64,000 bases of DNA from Asaia bogorensis (GTDB taxonomy: Bacteria > Pseudomonadota > Alphaproteobacteria > CACIAM-22H2): the NCBI GenBank assembly GCA_945901855.1, contig CAMDLT010000001.1, forward strand, positions 62,001 to 126,000, given 5' to 3'. The notes beneath the pieces were generated by a model. It had not been told where the DNA came from. It saw only the letters and a list, made by a program, of their open reading frames with translations, and searched no databases. Every line of letters starts with the position of its first letter. Position 1 is the stretch's first letter. Shown here in pieces: positions 54,524 through 62,222 of this stretch. A program made the position numbers and the translations under genes.

Positions 54524-55411
54524 TCAGGCGATCGGGAAATCGACTTCGCCGCGCGTCGCACGGCCGAAATCTTCCAGCAATACCTTCGTGATCGCACCCG
54601 GCTTGAAGTTGTATTTGTCGATCGAGCCGACCGGCGTGATTTCGGCGGCCGTGCCCGTGAGGAAGGCCTCTTGCGCCTTGGCAAGCTCGTCGGGCCAAAT
54701 CGCGCGCTCGACCACCTGAATTTGGCGCGCCTTGGCCATCGCGATCACCGAACGGCGCGTAATTCCGTCGAGGAAGCAATCGGGTTTGGGCGTGTGCAGC
54801 ACGCCGTCGATGGCCAGGAAAATGTTGGCGCCCGTCGCTTCGGCGATTTGGCCGCGCCAATCGAGCATTAGCGCGTCGGCGTAACCGTCTTTTTCGGCCG
54901 CGTGTTTGGACATCGTGCAGATCATGTAAAGGCCCGCAGCCTTCGACGATGTCGGGGCTGTGTTTGGCGCCGGGCGTGCCCATTTGGCCCAGCACATGCG
55001 GATGCCGTTTTCTTTGTCGGCGAAATAGCTGCCCCATGCCCACGACGCGATCGCGACGTTGATTTTGGATTGCTGCGCCGACACGCCCATCATTTCCGAC
55101 CCGCGCCATGCGATCGGGCGGACATAGCAGTCGGGCTGGCCGTTGGCGGCAACGACTTCGTTCGTCGCAGCGTCGATCTGTTCGACCGTGTACGGAATCT
55201 CGAAGCCCAGGATGCGCGCCGAATCGAGCAGGCGCTGCGAATGTTCGCGCAGTTTAAAAACCTTGCCGCCATAGGCGCGCTCGCCCTCGAATACGGCCGA
55301 GGCATAGTGCAAGCCGTGCGACAGGACATGCAGCTTGGCATCGCGCCACGGCACTAGCGCGCCGTTCCACCACACAAAGCCGTCGCGATCGTCGAAGGGG
55401 ACCAGAGCCAT
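54524..55411 (-). CDS. ilvE: Branched-chain amino acid aminotransferase (class IV)
   Basis: 295 residues. Class IV fold motifs are HGLHYASAVFEGERAYGGKVFKLREHSQRLLDSA, CYVRPIAWRG, the PLP lysine in SKAAGLYMICTMSKHAAEKDGY, LDWRGQIAEATGANIF and GITRRSVIAMA with the closing FLTGTAAEITPV. It interconverts Val/Leu/Ile and their keto acids. I start at MALVPFDDRDG (55411); the upstream open frame is not conserved. Divergent from the MarR gene, as in the petP/petR regions of other alphaproteobacteria. Confidence 0.93.
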   Translation of the reverse strand: MALVPFDDRDGFVWWNGALVPWRDAKLHVLSHGLHYASAVFEGERAYGGKVFKLREHSQRLLDSARILGFEIPYTVEQIDAATNEVVAANGQPDCYVRPIAWRGSEMMGVSAQQSKINVAIASWAWGSYFADKENGIRMCWAKWARPAPNTAPTSSKAAGLYMICTMSKHAAEKDGYADALMLDWRGQIAEATGANIFLAIDGVLHTPKPDCFLDGITRRSVIAMAKARQIQVVERAIWPDELAKAQEAFLTGTAAEITPVGSIDKYNFKPGAITKVLLEDFGRATRGEVDFPIA

Positions 55412-55512
55412 GGCCGTTTTCCTCGCTAAAGGTCTTTCGTTTCGCCGGAAGAGTGTCCGACGCAAGTTTCCGCCCGTTTTGGGCTTGCGCAAAGAAACAC
55501 TCTTGCGGCATA

Positions 55513-55533
55513 TATGTCAACAACACTGACGTA
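55513..55533. promoter_or_regulatory. Inverted repeat in the ilvE-marR divergent promoter region
   Basis: TATGTCA (55513-55519), 7-nt spacer, TGACGTA (55527-55533); six of seven positions are symmetric. It ends 22 nt before the MarR-family start codon and is a natural candidate for autoregulation by that MarR protein. On the minus strand TTGACA (55520-55515) could be the ilvE -35 element. Confidence 0.45.
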
Positions 55534-55554
55534 TTTAGGCCATGAAAAAACAAC

Positions 55555-56076
55555 ATGTCTGATTTGCGAACTGGCCAGCAGCATCTTTATTTGCGTGACG
55601 AAGATCTGCGCCTCGGTATCGAGCTGTTGTTTTATGCCTATCGCGATTTCACGGCCGAACCGGATCGGATGCTCGAGGAAATCGGCTTCGGGCGCGCCCA
55701 CCATCGCGCGATTTATTTTGTCGGCCGGTATCCGGGCATCGTCGTGGGCGAGCTGCTGACGATCTTGCGCATTACCAAACAAAGCCTGTCGCGCGTGCTC
55801 GGCGAATTGGTGCGCAAGGGCTATATTCTACAAAAGCCGGGTGCAGTCGATCGTCGCCAGCGGCGGCTTGAGCTGACCGAACACGGATTGGCGCTTGAGC
55901 GCAAACTCTCCGAAAACCAGCGCCGCCGCTTTGCGGCCGCCTATCGCAGCGCGGGTCCGGCGGCGGTCGAGGGTTTCCGGCGCGTCATGCTGGGGCTGAT
56001 CGACGAGCGCGACCGGCGCAAAGTGGCGCTGGAACCGGCCAAAAACCCGCCCCTATCCGCGCTCAAGCGCGGATAG
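55555..56076 (+). CDS. MarR family transcriptional regulator (PetP-like)
   Basis: 173 residues. Winged HTH at about 50-110: FVGRYPGIVVGELLTILRITKQSLSRVLGELVRKGYI with the wing DRRQRRLELTEHG. Helical arms on both sides would form the dimer. Position between a branched-chain aminotransferase and an OmpR-type regulator matches PetP of Rhodobacter and relatives. I start at ATG 55555; the closer ATG at 55542 hits a stop at once. The stop codon lies inside a 17-bp palindrome. Regulated genes are unknown. Confidence 0.88.
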   Translation: MSDLRTGQQHLYLRDEDLRLGIELLFYAYRDFTAEPDRMLEEIGFGRAHHRAIYFVGRYPGIVVGELLTILRITKQSLSRVLGELVRKGYILQKPGAVDRRQRRLELTEHGLALERKLSENQRRRFAAAYRSAGPAAVEGFRRVMLGLIDERDRRKVALEPAKNPPLSALKRG

Positions 56077-56082
56077 GGGCGG
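56047..56082. terminator. 17-bp palindrome over the marR stop codon
   Basis: The arm 56047-56063 pairs perfectly with 56066-56082, leaving only CA between them (in practice a 4-nt loop). The TAG of the MarR gene (56074-56076) lies in the right arm. AAAAA at 56041-56045 gives a T-run only for minus-strand transcription, so for the plus-strand mRNA it is an unusual U-less terminator or a block separating marR from the response regulator. Confidence 0.6.
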
Positions 56083-56137
56083 CTGCAGGCGAAATGGTCT
56101 GTTGGCTTCGCGCCCGCGCGACCCTAAATTCAATCCC

Positions 56138-56821
56138 ATGGTCGAAGGGGCCCATCTTCTTGTCGTCGACGACGATACGCGCACGCGCGAATTGCTGCGA
56201 CGATATTTGGTCGAGCACGGCTATCGTGTGGCGACGGCGGCAGACGCTGCCGAAGCCGAAGCCCAGCTCGACGCGCTCGCATTCGATCTGGTGGTCCTCG
56301 ACGTGATGCTGCCGGGCGAAGACGGCATGTCATTCACCAAACGCTTGCGCGCGGCCAAGCGCGACATGCCGATCGTGCTACTGACCGCGCGCGGCGATAC
56401 CGCCGACCGCATCTCCGGTCTGGCCTCGGGGGCGGACGACTATCTGCCTAAGCCCTTCGAACCCGAAGAGCTGGTGCTGCGGATCCGCGCCATTTTGCGG
56501 CGCGCGCCGCCGCCCGTCGAAGCGCCTGGCGCGGTCGCATTCGGGGCGTTCCTTTTCGATTTGGAGCGCGAAGCGCTGACGCGCGGCGCCGAGCAAATCA
56601 AGCTTACTTCCGCCGAAATCTCGTTGCTCAAGGTGCTGGCCAGCTCCGCCAACGCGCCCGTCAGCCGCGAAGAGCTGCTGCGCCGTTCGCGCTTGTCCGG
56701 CAATGTGCGCACGGTGGATGTCACGGTCACGCGCCTGCGCCCCAAAATCGAAGACGATCCGCGCAATCCGCGCTACCTGCAGACCGTGCGCGGCGCAGGC
56801 TACTTGTTGCGAACGGACTGA
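56138..56821 (+). CDS. OmpR/PhoB family response regulator (PetR-like)
   Basis: 227 residues. Receiver domain 1-120 with acidic pocket D11-D13, phospho-acceptor D55 (VVLDVMLPGEDG), the Thr/Ala switch (LLTARGD) and Lys in LPKPFEPEELVLR. The winged-helix output domain follows (residues ~130-225: LTSAEISLLKVLASSANAPVSREELLRRS...VDVTVTRLRPKIEDDPRNPRYLQTVRGAGYLL). I start at MVEGAHLL (56138); TTG 56102 is possible in frame. The kinase follows after 5 nt. Stimulus unknown. Confidence 0.94.
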   Translation: MVEGAHLLVVDDDTRTRELLRRYLVEHGYRVATAADAAEAEAQLDALAFDLVVLDVMLPGEDGMSFTKRLRAAKRDMPIVLLTARGDTADRISGLASGADDYLPKPFEPEELVLRIRAILRRAPPPVEAPGAVAFGAFLFDLEREALTRGAEQIKLTSAEISLLKVLASSANAPVSREELLRRSRLSGNVRTVDVTVTRLRPKIEDDPRNPRYLQTVRGAGYLLRTD

Positions 56822-56826
56822 CGCGC

Positions 56827-58152
56827 ATGGGCGGTATCGACCAAAGCATCCGACGCTATCTGCCGCGCACGCTCTACGCGCGAGCGCTTTTGATCATCGT
56901 GGCGCCGATGGTGCTGGTCCAACTCGTGGCCGGACTCGTCTTCTACGAACGCGTTTGGGACACGGTGTCGCGACGGCTGTCGAACGCATTGGCGGGCGAG
57001 GTTGCGTCGGTTGTGCAGACGATGGGCCGGTTTTCGAGCGATGCCGATCTGGCGTGGCTGTTCGAGACGATGCATCTGGCGCACGGCTCCACCTATCGGT
57101 TCGAGGGGGGCGCCATCCTTGCGCGCACCGGCCCCGACCGGCCCGACACGCTGCTCGAGCGCTATCTTGTCTCGGGCCTTGAGGAGCGCGTGCGCCGACC
57201 ATTTCTGCTCGATGCGTGGGGCGATCCGGCGGATCTCAAGCTTGCGGTCCAATTGCCTGGCGGCGTTCTGCACCTGACCGCTTCGCGCCAGCGCGTGTTC
57301 ACCACCAATGTCTATGTCTTCCTGCTTTTCATGATCGGCACGTCGCTGATCTTGATCGCGATCGCGTCGACCTTCATGCGCAACCAGGTACGCCCGATCT
57401 GGATGCTTGCCAAAGCCGCCGACGATTTCGGCAAAGGGCGCATCGATACCGAGTTTCGCCCGCACGGAGCCAGCGAAGTACGCCAGGCGGCGGCGGCCTT
57501 TCTGACGATGCGCGAGCGCATCGCGCGCTACATGGCCCAGCGCACGGAAATGCTTGCCGGCATCAGCCACGATTTGCGCACGCCGCTCACGCGCATGAAG
57601 CTCGAACTTGCGATGCTTGGCGACCATCCCTCGGCTGCGGGCCTCAAGACCGACGTTGCCGACCTGGCACGTATGGTCGAATCCTACCTCGCCTTCGTGC
57701 GCGGCGAGGGAGAGGAGAAGATCGAGCCCACCGACCTCGCCCAGCTTCTGACCGACCTCATCGCGGCTACCCAGCGCGGCGGCCATTCGGTGGCGCTGGC
57801 GAACGAGGGCGATCTGCTGTTGCCGGTGCGCCCGCACGCGATCAAGCGATGCTTGGAAAATCTGATCGCCAACGCGGTACGCCACTCGGCCCAGGTGCGC
57901 GTGACCGCCGTGCGGCACGCAAGCGACGTCGAGGTCACGATCGACGACGATGGCCCCGGCATCCCGCCCGAATCGCGCGAGGACGTGTTCAAACCGTTTT
58001 TCCGTCTCGACCAAGCGCGCAATGCCGCAACCGGCGGCGTGGGCTTGGGTCTCACCATCGCGCGCGACGTGGTGCGCGGCCATGGCGGCGACGTTCGAAT
58101 CGACGAATCGCCCATGGGCGGCGCCCGCGTCCGCATCCGTTTGCCGGTTTAG
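56827..58152 (+). CDS. EnvZ-like sensor histidine kinase
   Basis: 441 residues: TM1 ~19-41, a periplasmic sensor of ~115 residues, TM2 ~160-182, HAMP (RPIWMLAKAADDFGKGRIDTEF), HisKA with H~248 (MLAGISHDLRTPLTRMKLELAM), and HATPase with N-box NLIANAVRHSA, G1 DDDGPGIPPESR and G2 GGVGLGLTIARDV. It should phosphorylate the adjacent response regulator. It is the EnvZ subclass by its HisKA sequence (SHDLRTPLTR). The signal is not known; the periplasmic part shows no familiar domain. Confidence 0.94.
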   Translation: MGGIDQSIRRYLPRTLYARALLIIVAPMVLVQLVAGLVFYERVWDTVSRRLSNALAGEVASVVQTMGRFSSDADLAWLFETMHLAHGSTYRFEGGAILARTGPDRPDTLLERYLVSGLEERVRRPFLLDAWGDPADLKLAVQLPGGVLHLTASRQRVFTTNVYVFLLFMIGTSLILIAIASTFMRNQVRPIWMLAKAADDFGKGRIDTEFRPHGASEVRQAAAAFLTMRERIARYMAQRTEMLAGISHDLRTPLTRMKLELAMLGDHPSAAGLKTDVADLARMVESYLAFVRGEGEEKIEPTDLAQLLTDLIAATQRGGHSVALANEGDLLLPVRPHAIKRCLENLIANAVRHSAQVRVTAVRHASDVEVTIDDDGPGIPPESREDVFKPFFRLDQARNAATGGVGLGLTIARDVVRGHGGDVRIDESPMGGARVRIRLPV

Positions 58153-58370
58153 CCCGTTAACGGTCTCGCAAGGTTTTAGCGCTAGCGTTATTTGCGTGTT
58201 TGAAAGTGCCGCTTGGCGATCGCCGGGTGGTGCGGCTTCAAACGCCCCGCCGCCGCGGTCTTGAAGCAGGGCTGCTTCGGGATTGCGGCGGCCCAAATTT
58301 TTCCTCCTTGCGGGGGGCTGGCAATGAGGGCTATGTCCAGCCTTCCTCGAGCCAAAGATTTTTCATTTCC

Positions 58371-59954
58371 ATGCCGCCGACCCCGCCCAGCGGTGCCGCC
58401 ACGCGCCGCACCTTTGCCATCATCTCGCATCCGGACGCGGGCAAAACCACGCTGACCGAAAAGCTGCTGCTGTTCGGGGGGGCAATTCGTCTGGCGGGCC
58501 AGGTCAAGGCGCGGGGCGAACGGCGGCGTGCGCGTTCGGACTGGATGGCGATCGAGCAGGCGCGCGGCATTTCCGTGACCAGCTCGGTGATGACGTTCGA
58601 CTATGCCGGCGCCACGTTCAATCTTCTCGACACGCCCGGCCACGAAGATTTCAGCGAGGACACCTACCGTACGCTGACGGCGGTCGATTCGGCCGTCATG
58701 GTCATCGACGCTGCCAAGGGCATCGAAACGCAAACGCGCAAACTGTTCGAAGTCTGCCGCCTGCGCGACATTCCGATCGTCGTGTTCGTCAACAAGGCCG
58801 ACCGCGAGGGCCGCGATCCGTTCGACTTGCTCGACGAAATCGAGAAAACGCTGCAACTCGACGTTTGCCCGCTGGTGTGGCCCGTCGGCATGGGCTCGGA
58901 TTTCCACGGCTGTTTCGATCTGCGCGACAACTCGTTCATGACCGGCAAGCAGGGCTCCAACTACGAGCGCATCGTCAAAACGTCGGGCCCCGACGACCCG
59001 CAGCTCGACGAACTTGTCGCGGCCCGCCCGTTGCGCGAGTTTCGCGAGCAGGCAGCGCTGGCGCTCTCGGCCTACCCGACCTTCGATCTCGAAGCCTACA
59101 GGCACGGAAACTTGACGCCGGTGTTCTTTGGCAGCGCGCTCAAAGACTACGCGGTCGACGCGCTCATCCACGGGCTTGCCGATTTCGCGCCCAGTCCGCG
59201 AACGCAACCGGCCGAGCCGCGCGCGATCGATCCGGAAGAGCCGCGCGTGACGGGCTTCGTGTTCAAGGTCCAGGCCAACATGGACCCCAACCATCGCGAC
59301 CGCATCGCGTTCTTGCGCGTCTGTTCCGGGCGCTTCAAGCGCGGCATGCGGCTTACGCAAATCCGCACTGGCAAGTCGATCGCCATCCATAGTCCGATCT
59401 TTTTCTTCGCCCAGGAGCGCGAACTCGCGGAAGAAGCGCTGCCCGGCGACATAATCGGCATTCCAAATCATGGTACGTTGCGCGTCGGCGATACGCTGAG
59501 CGAGGGCGAAACGCTGCGCTTTACGGGCATTCCCAATTTCGCGCCGGAAATCTTGCGCCGCGTGCGGCTCGACGATCCGATCAAGGCCAAGCAATTGCGC
59601 CGCGCCCTTGAAGATCTGGCCGAGGAGGGCGTCACCCAAGTCTTCCGTCCGATGCTCGGTTCGCAATGGATCGTGGGCGTGGTTGGGCCTTTGCAGGTCG
59701 AGGTGTTGGCGAGCCGCATCGGCGCCGAATACGATGTCAAGGCGGGGTTCGAGCCCGCCCCGTTCGAATCGGCGCGCTGGGTGTCGAGCGACGATGCCGC
59801 GCAACTCAAGAAATTCACCGACGGCAATCGCGGCAGCCTCGCCGAGGATCGCGACGGTGCGCCCGTATTCCTCGCTCGCAATGCCTGGGAGTTGGCGCGC
59901 ATCCAGCAGGATTGGCCGACCCTGGCGTTTCGTACAACGCGTGAACGCGGATGA
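58371..59954 (+). CDS. prfC: Peptide chain release factor 3
   Basis: 527 residues, full length. GTPase motifs: G1 SHPDAGKTTLTE, switch ARSDWMAIEQARGISVTSSVM, G3 DTPGHEDF, G4 [29 protein letters not shown] is specific to RF3 over EF-G. It recycles RF1/RF2 from the ribosome after termination. I start at MPPTPPSG (58371) by alignment of the N-terminus; the frame runs to 58200 with unrelated sequence. The 218-nt gap upstream contains no gene that I can support. Confidence 0.96.
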   Translation: MPPTPPSGAATRRTFAIISHPDAGKTTLTEKLLLFGGAIRLAGQVKARGERRRARSDWMAIEQARGISVTSSVMTFDYAGATFNLLDTPGHEDFSEDTYRTLTAVDSAVMVIDAAKGIETQTRKLFEVCRLRDIPIVVFVNKADREGRDPFDLLDEIEKTLQLDVCPLVWPVGMGSDFHGCFDLRDNSFMTGKQGSNYERIVKTSGPDDPQLDELVAARPLREFREQAALALSAYPTFDLEAYRHGNLTPVFFGSALKDYAVDALIHGLADFAPSPRTQPAEPRAIDPEEPRVTGFVFKVQANMDPNHRDRIAFLRVCSGRFKRGMRLTQIRTGKSIAIHSPIFFFAQERELAEEALPGDIIGIPNHGTLRVGDTLSEGETLRFTGIPNFAPEILRRVRLDDPIKAKQLRRALEDLAEEGVTQVFRPMLGSQWIVGVVGPLQVEVLASRIGAEYDVKAGFEPAPFESARWVSSDDAAQLKKFTDGNRGSLAEDRDGAPVFLARNAWELARIQQDWPTLAFRTTRERG

Positions 59955-59986
59955 TTTTGCTGCGCTTTCTGCGCTAGACCGCTGCC

Positions 59987-60799
59987 GTGGCGAAAGCGAA
60001 CGACAATTTTTTGTGCCGGGCGACGTTGACGGTCGGCGCCGGCAAAGAACGGCTCGCGACGCGCAATTTTGTCGCGGTCGACGAGGCGGCAGACTGGGCG
60101 CTGCTGACGGCCCAGCGCCTCAAGCTCGCCTTGGGCGCGCAGGCTTACGAAAAAATCGACGATGCGCTGGTGATCGATATCGGAGGCCACGTTGCGGGCG
60201 ATCCGATATCGGCGAGGCGCGTCGTGTTTGCGGGTTCGCTTGCGGCGGCGACGGTCGAACTCGCCGAGCGCGTGCGCGCGTTCGAGCGCGACGAGCTGCC
60301 GCAATTTCGCAAGGAGGTCGCGGCTCGCATTGCCGCTTCTCGGCGACGCAAATATTGGATTGCGACGGGCGGTGCGGGCACGCTTGCCGCGGCCGTGCTC
60401 GCGGTGCTGCTGTTCCCGCCGATCTTGGATCCCGAGCGCGCAGCCGAGGCGATTTTGTCCGCGCCCCCGCCTGCGCTTGCCGGACGCTGGGCGCTGGGCA
60501 ATCCGGCGGCCAACTGCCAGACCAACTATGTCGAGTTTAGCGCACGGCGCTACGAAGCAGTGGTCGGGGCTAGTCGCCAAAATTTTGCCGCTGCGTACTC
60601 CCAACCGACGCCTGATACGATGCGCGTCGAATACGCCCAGGGCGGCATTCGCCTAATCCAAACTTTTCGGTTGCCGGGCGAAAACGGTCGGATGGTTATC
60701 GCAAATGTGGAATCAAGCGATCCCGAAATCGCCGCCGCAGCCAGCCGCGCCATCGGAACGGCCCTGACAAAATGTCCGGCCATCGCCTCGTCGCAATAG
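59987..60799 (+). CDS. Unknown protein with one central membrane helix
   Basis: 270 residues from a GTG start, 32 nt after prfC. The N-terminal ~120 residues look soluble and mixed alpha/beta ([29 protein letters not shown]), ending in a basic stretch ASRRRKYWI. One membrane helix follows (~126-142: [20 protein letters not shown]), then a C-terminal domain with [18 protein letters not shown] and a second Cys near the end (TKCPA). Basic residues before the helix predict a cytoplasmic N-terminus and a periplasmic C-terminus where a disulfide could form. No family recognised. Confidence 0.75.
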   Translation: MAKANDNFLCRATLTVGAGKERLATRNFVAVDEAADWALLTAQRLKLALGAQAYEKIDDALVIDIGGHVAGDPISARRVVFAGSLAAATVELAERVRAFERDELPQFRKEVAARIAASRRRKYWIATGGAGTLAAAVLAVLLFPPILDPERAAEAILSAPPPALAGRWALGNPAANCQTNYVEFSARRYEAVVGASRQNFAAAYSQPTPDTMRVEYAQGGIRLIQTFRLPGENGRMVIANVESSDPEIAAAASRAIGTALTKCPAIASSQ

Positions 60800-60978
60800 A
60801 TCGCGTCGTCGCTAAGATACTAAAAATAGTCTATTTTTTATGTTTTTGCGAAATGCAGATCAGGGGGCTACGCCGCACTGCGATCGCGCGGGCCAGATCC
60901 CCGAATCGCGCTTGTTGCTTATTTTTTGCTAAGCGGTTATTGACATGTGCGTCTAACGTTATCTCAGGAGCGATCAAT

Positions 60979-61188
60979 ATGCCCGTCGGTACGGTTAAGT
61001 GGTTCAATGGCACCAAAGGTTACGGCTTCATCCAGCCGGAATCCGGGGGCGCCGATGTGTTCGTCCATATCTCGGCGGTCGAACGCGCCGGGCTTCGCGG
61101 CCTGAACGAAGGCCAGAAGGTGTCGTACGAAGAAAAGCCCGATCCCAAGAAGGGCAAGACTTCGGCTGACAATCTGAAAGTCATCTAA
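60979..61188 (+). CDS. cspA: Cold-shock domain protein (CspA family)
   Basis: 69 residues, one cold-shock domain. RNP1 is KGYGFIQPE and RNP2 is DVFVHISAV, which bind single-stranded RNA or DNA. Shine-Dalgarno AGGAG is at 60966-60970, 8 nt before ATG. The 179-nt region upstream is AT-rich and includes a palindrome AAAAATAG-T-CTATTTTT (60822-60838). A long structured leader is common for cold-inducible csp genes but is not proven here. A strong terminator follows. Confidence 0.95.
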   Translation: MPVGTVKWFNGTKGYGFIQPESGGADVFVHISAVERAGLRGLNEGQKVSYEEKPDPKKGKTSADNLKVI

Positions 61189-61203
61189 GCCAATTCACGG
61201 CTT

Positions 61204-61225
61204 CGCAAGCCCTCGCAGGCTTGCG
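61204..61225 (+). repeat. Hairpin between cspA stop and its terminator
   Basis: CGCAAGCC (61204-61211) and GGCTTGCG (61218-61225) form a perfect 8-bp stem with a 6-nt loop, 15 nt past the cspA stop. It may act with the terminator that follows. Confidence 0.55.
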
Positions 61226-61233
61226 GCAACGAC

Positions 61234-61265
61234 GCGCCCCGCCTTTCAAGGTTGGGGCGCTTCTT
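61234..61265 (+). terminator. Intrinsic terminator of cspA
   Basis: GCGCCCC (61234-61240) with GGGGCGC (61254-61260), plus an inner CCTT/AAGG helix, is followed by TTCTT (61261-61265). It lies 46 nt after the cspA stop and before the convergent epimerase. Confidence 0.8.
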
Positions 61266-61324
61266 GCGGTTTGGTGTTCGATTACGCTGCGATAATGTTT
61301 TCGTTTGGTTTGCTGAAAAGCGAG

Positions 61325-62212
61325 CTATGCGCGAACGTAAGCAAGAGCCAACAAAAGTTGGCCAGTCATCGTCTCGCCTGGCATCAGATTTTTAGTTCCA
61401 GTCTCGCGCTGCCCAGCAGCTGCGAGATTGAAGCCGTTTGCGACGTGCGAAACGGGTTCCAAACACAGATAGTTGATGCTTGGCGGCCGATGGACAACCA
61501 TATGTCCGATGGGCTCGTTGGCGTGCAGATCTATGCGCAGGCCAGTGCCGGTTTCGAGCGAAGTATGCCCCTGCCAGCCACCTAGATAGCGCGTGCCGCC
61601 TTGCGCATCGAGCGCAAGCCCATGTGGCGGTCCCGGTGCCACCTCGCCGGTAGCGACATTGGCATCGTTCTGCAGCCATTCACTCGCTGCGCTTAACGCG
61701 ATTGTCGGATCGCCGTTGATCAGGAAATAGGGGTGCCAGCCGATCCCGGCGGGCGCACGGCGCGAATCGGTATTTTCGACGGCAATCTCGATGCCGAGCC
61801 GCGTATCCTCAACCCAAAATCTTTGCGTTGCATGGAATGCCCAAGGCCAGTGCGCATCGGGCACGTGCGTGTAGCTAATTGCGAGCGTCTCGGCGCTTTG
61901 TGCTTGCACGTGCCACGTTCGCAGATGTGCATGGCCATGCAACGTGTGCGGGATTGCGTCGGGATGCGGGACGAGTTCGTAATCGAGCCCGTCATGGCGC
62001 AGCCGCGCATTCTGGATACGGTTCGAATAGGGCACCAGCGGATAGGCCCCGCCTTTGGGCCAGCGCGGCGGCAGGGTCGGATCTCTGCCGATGGGCACGA
62101 GCGCATCGTGCCAGACGCCGTCGGCGTTGAGTTGCAGGCGCGACAAGCGACCGCCCAACTCGGGCATTGCTTCGACACGCAGCGCGGAATTGCCAAATTC
62201 TATAAGTTCCAT
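61325..62212 (-). CDS. Aldose 1-epimerase family protein
   Basis: 295 residues of the galactose mutarotase-like fold. PLVPYSNRIQNARL, the catalytic His region TLHGHAHLRTW, GIGWHPYFLINGD and the Glu-bearing YLCLEPVSHVANGFNLA are all in place. It interconverts alpha and beta anomers of an aldose or sugar phosphate. I start at MELIEFGN (62212), 10 nt after the FAD-oxidase stop, so the two are one operon; the pairing suggests a sugar or sugar-acid substrate for the oxidase, by inference. Confidence 0.92.
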   Translation of the reverse strand: MELIEFGNSALRVEAMPELGGRLSRLQLNADGVWHDALVPIGRDPTLPPRWPKGGAYPLVPYSNRIQNARLRHDGLDYELVPHPDAIPHTLHGHAHLRTWHVQAQSAETLAISYTHVPDAHWPWAFHATQRFWVEDTRLGIEIAVENTDSRRAPAGIGWHPYFLINGDPTIALSAASEWLQNDANVATGEVAPGPPHGLALDAQGGTRYLGGWQGHTSLETGTGLRIDLHANEPIGHMVVHRPPSINYLCLEPVSHVANGFNLAAAGQRETGTKNLMPGETMTGQLLLALAYVRA

Positions 62213-62222
62213 CGCTTGCACT

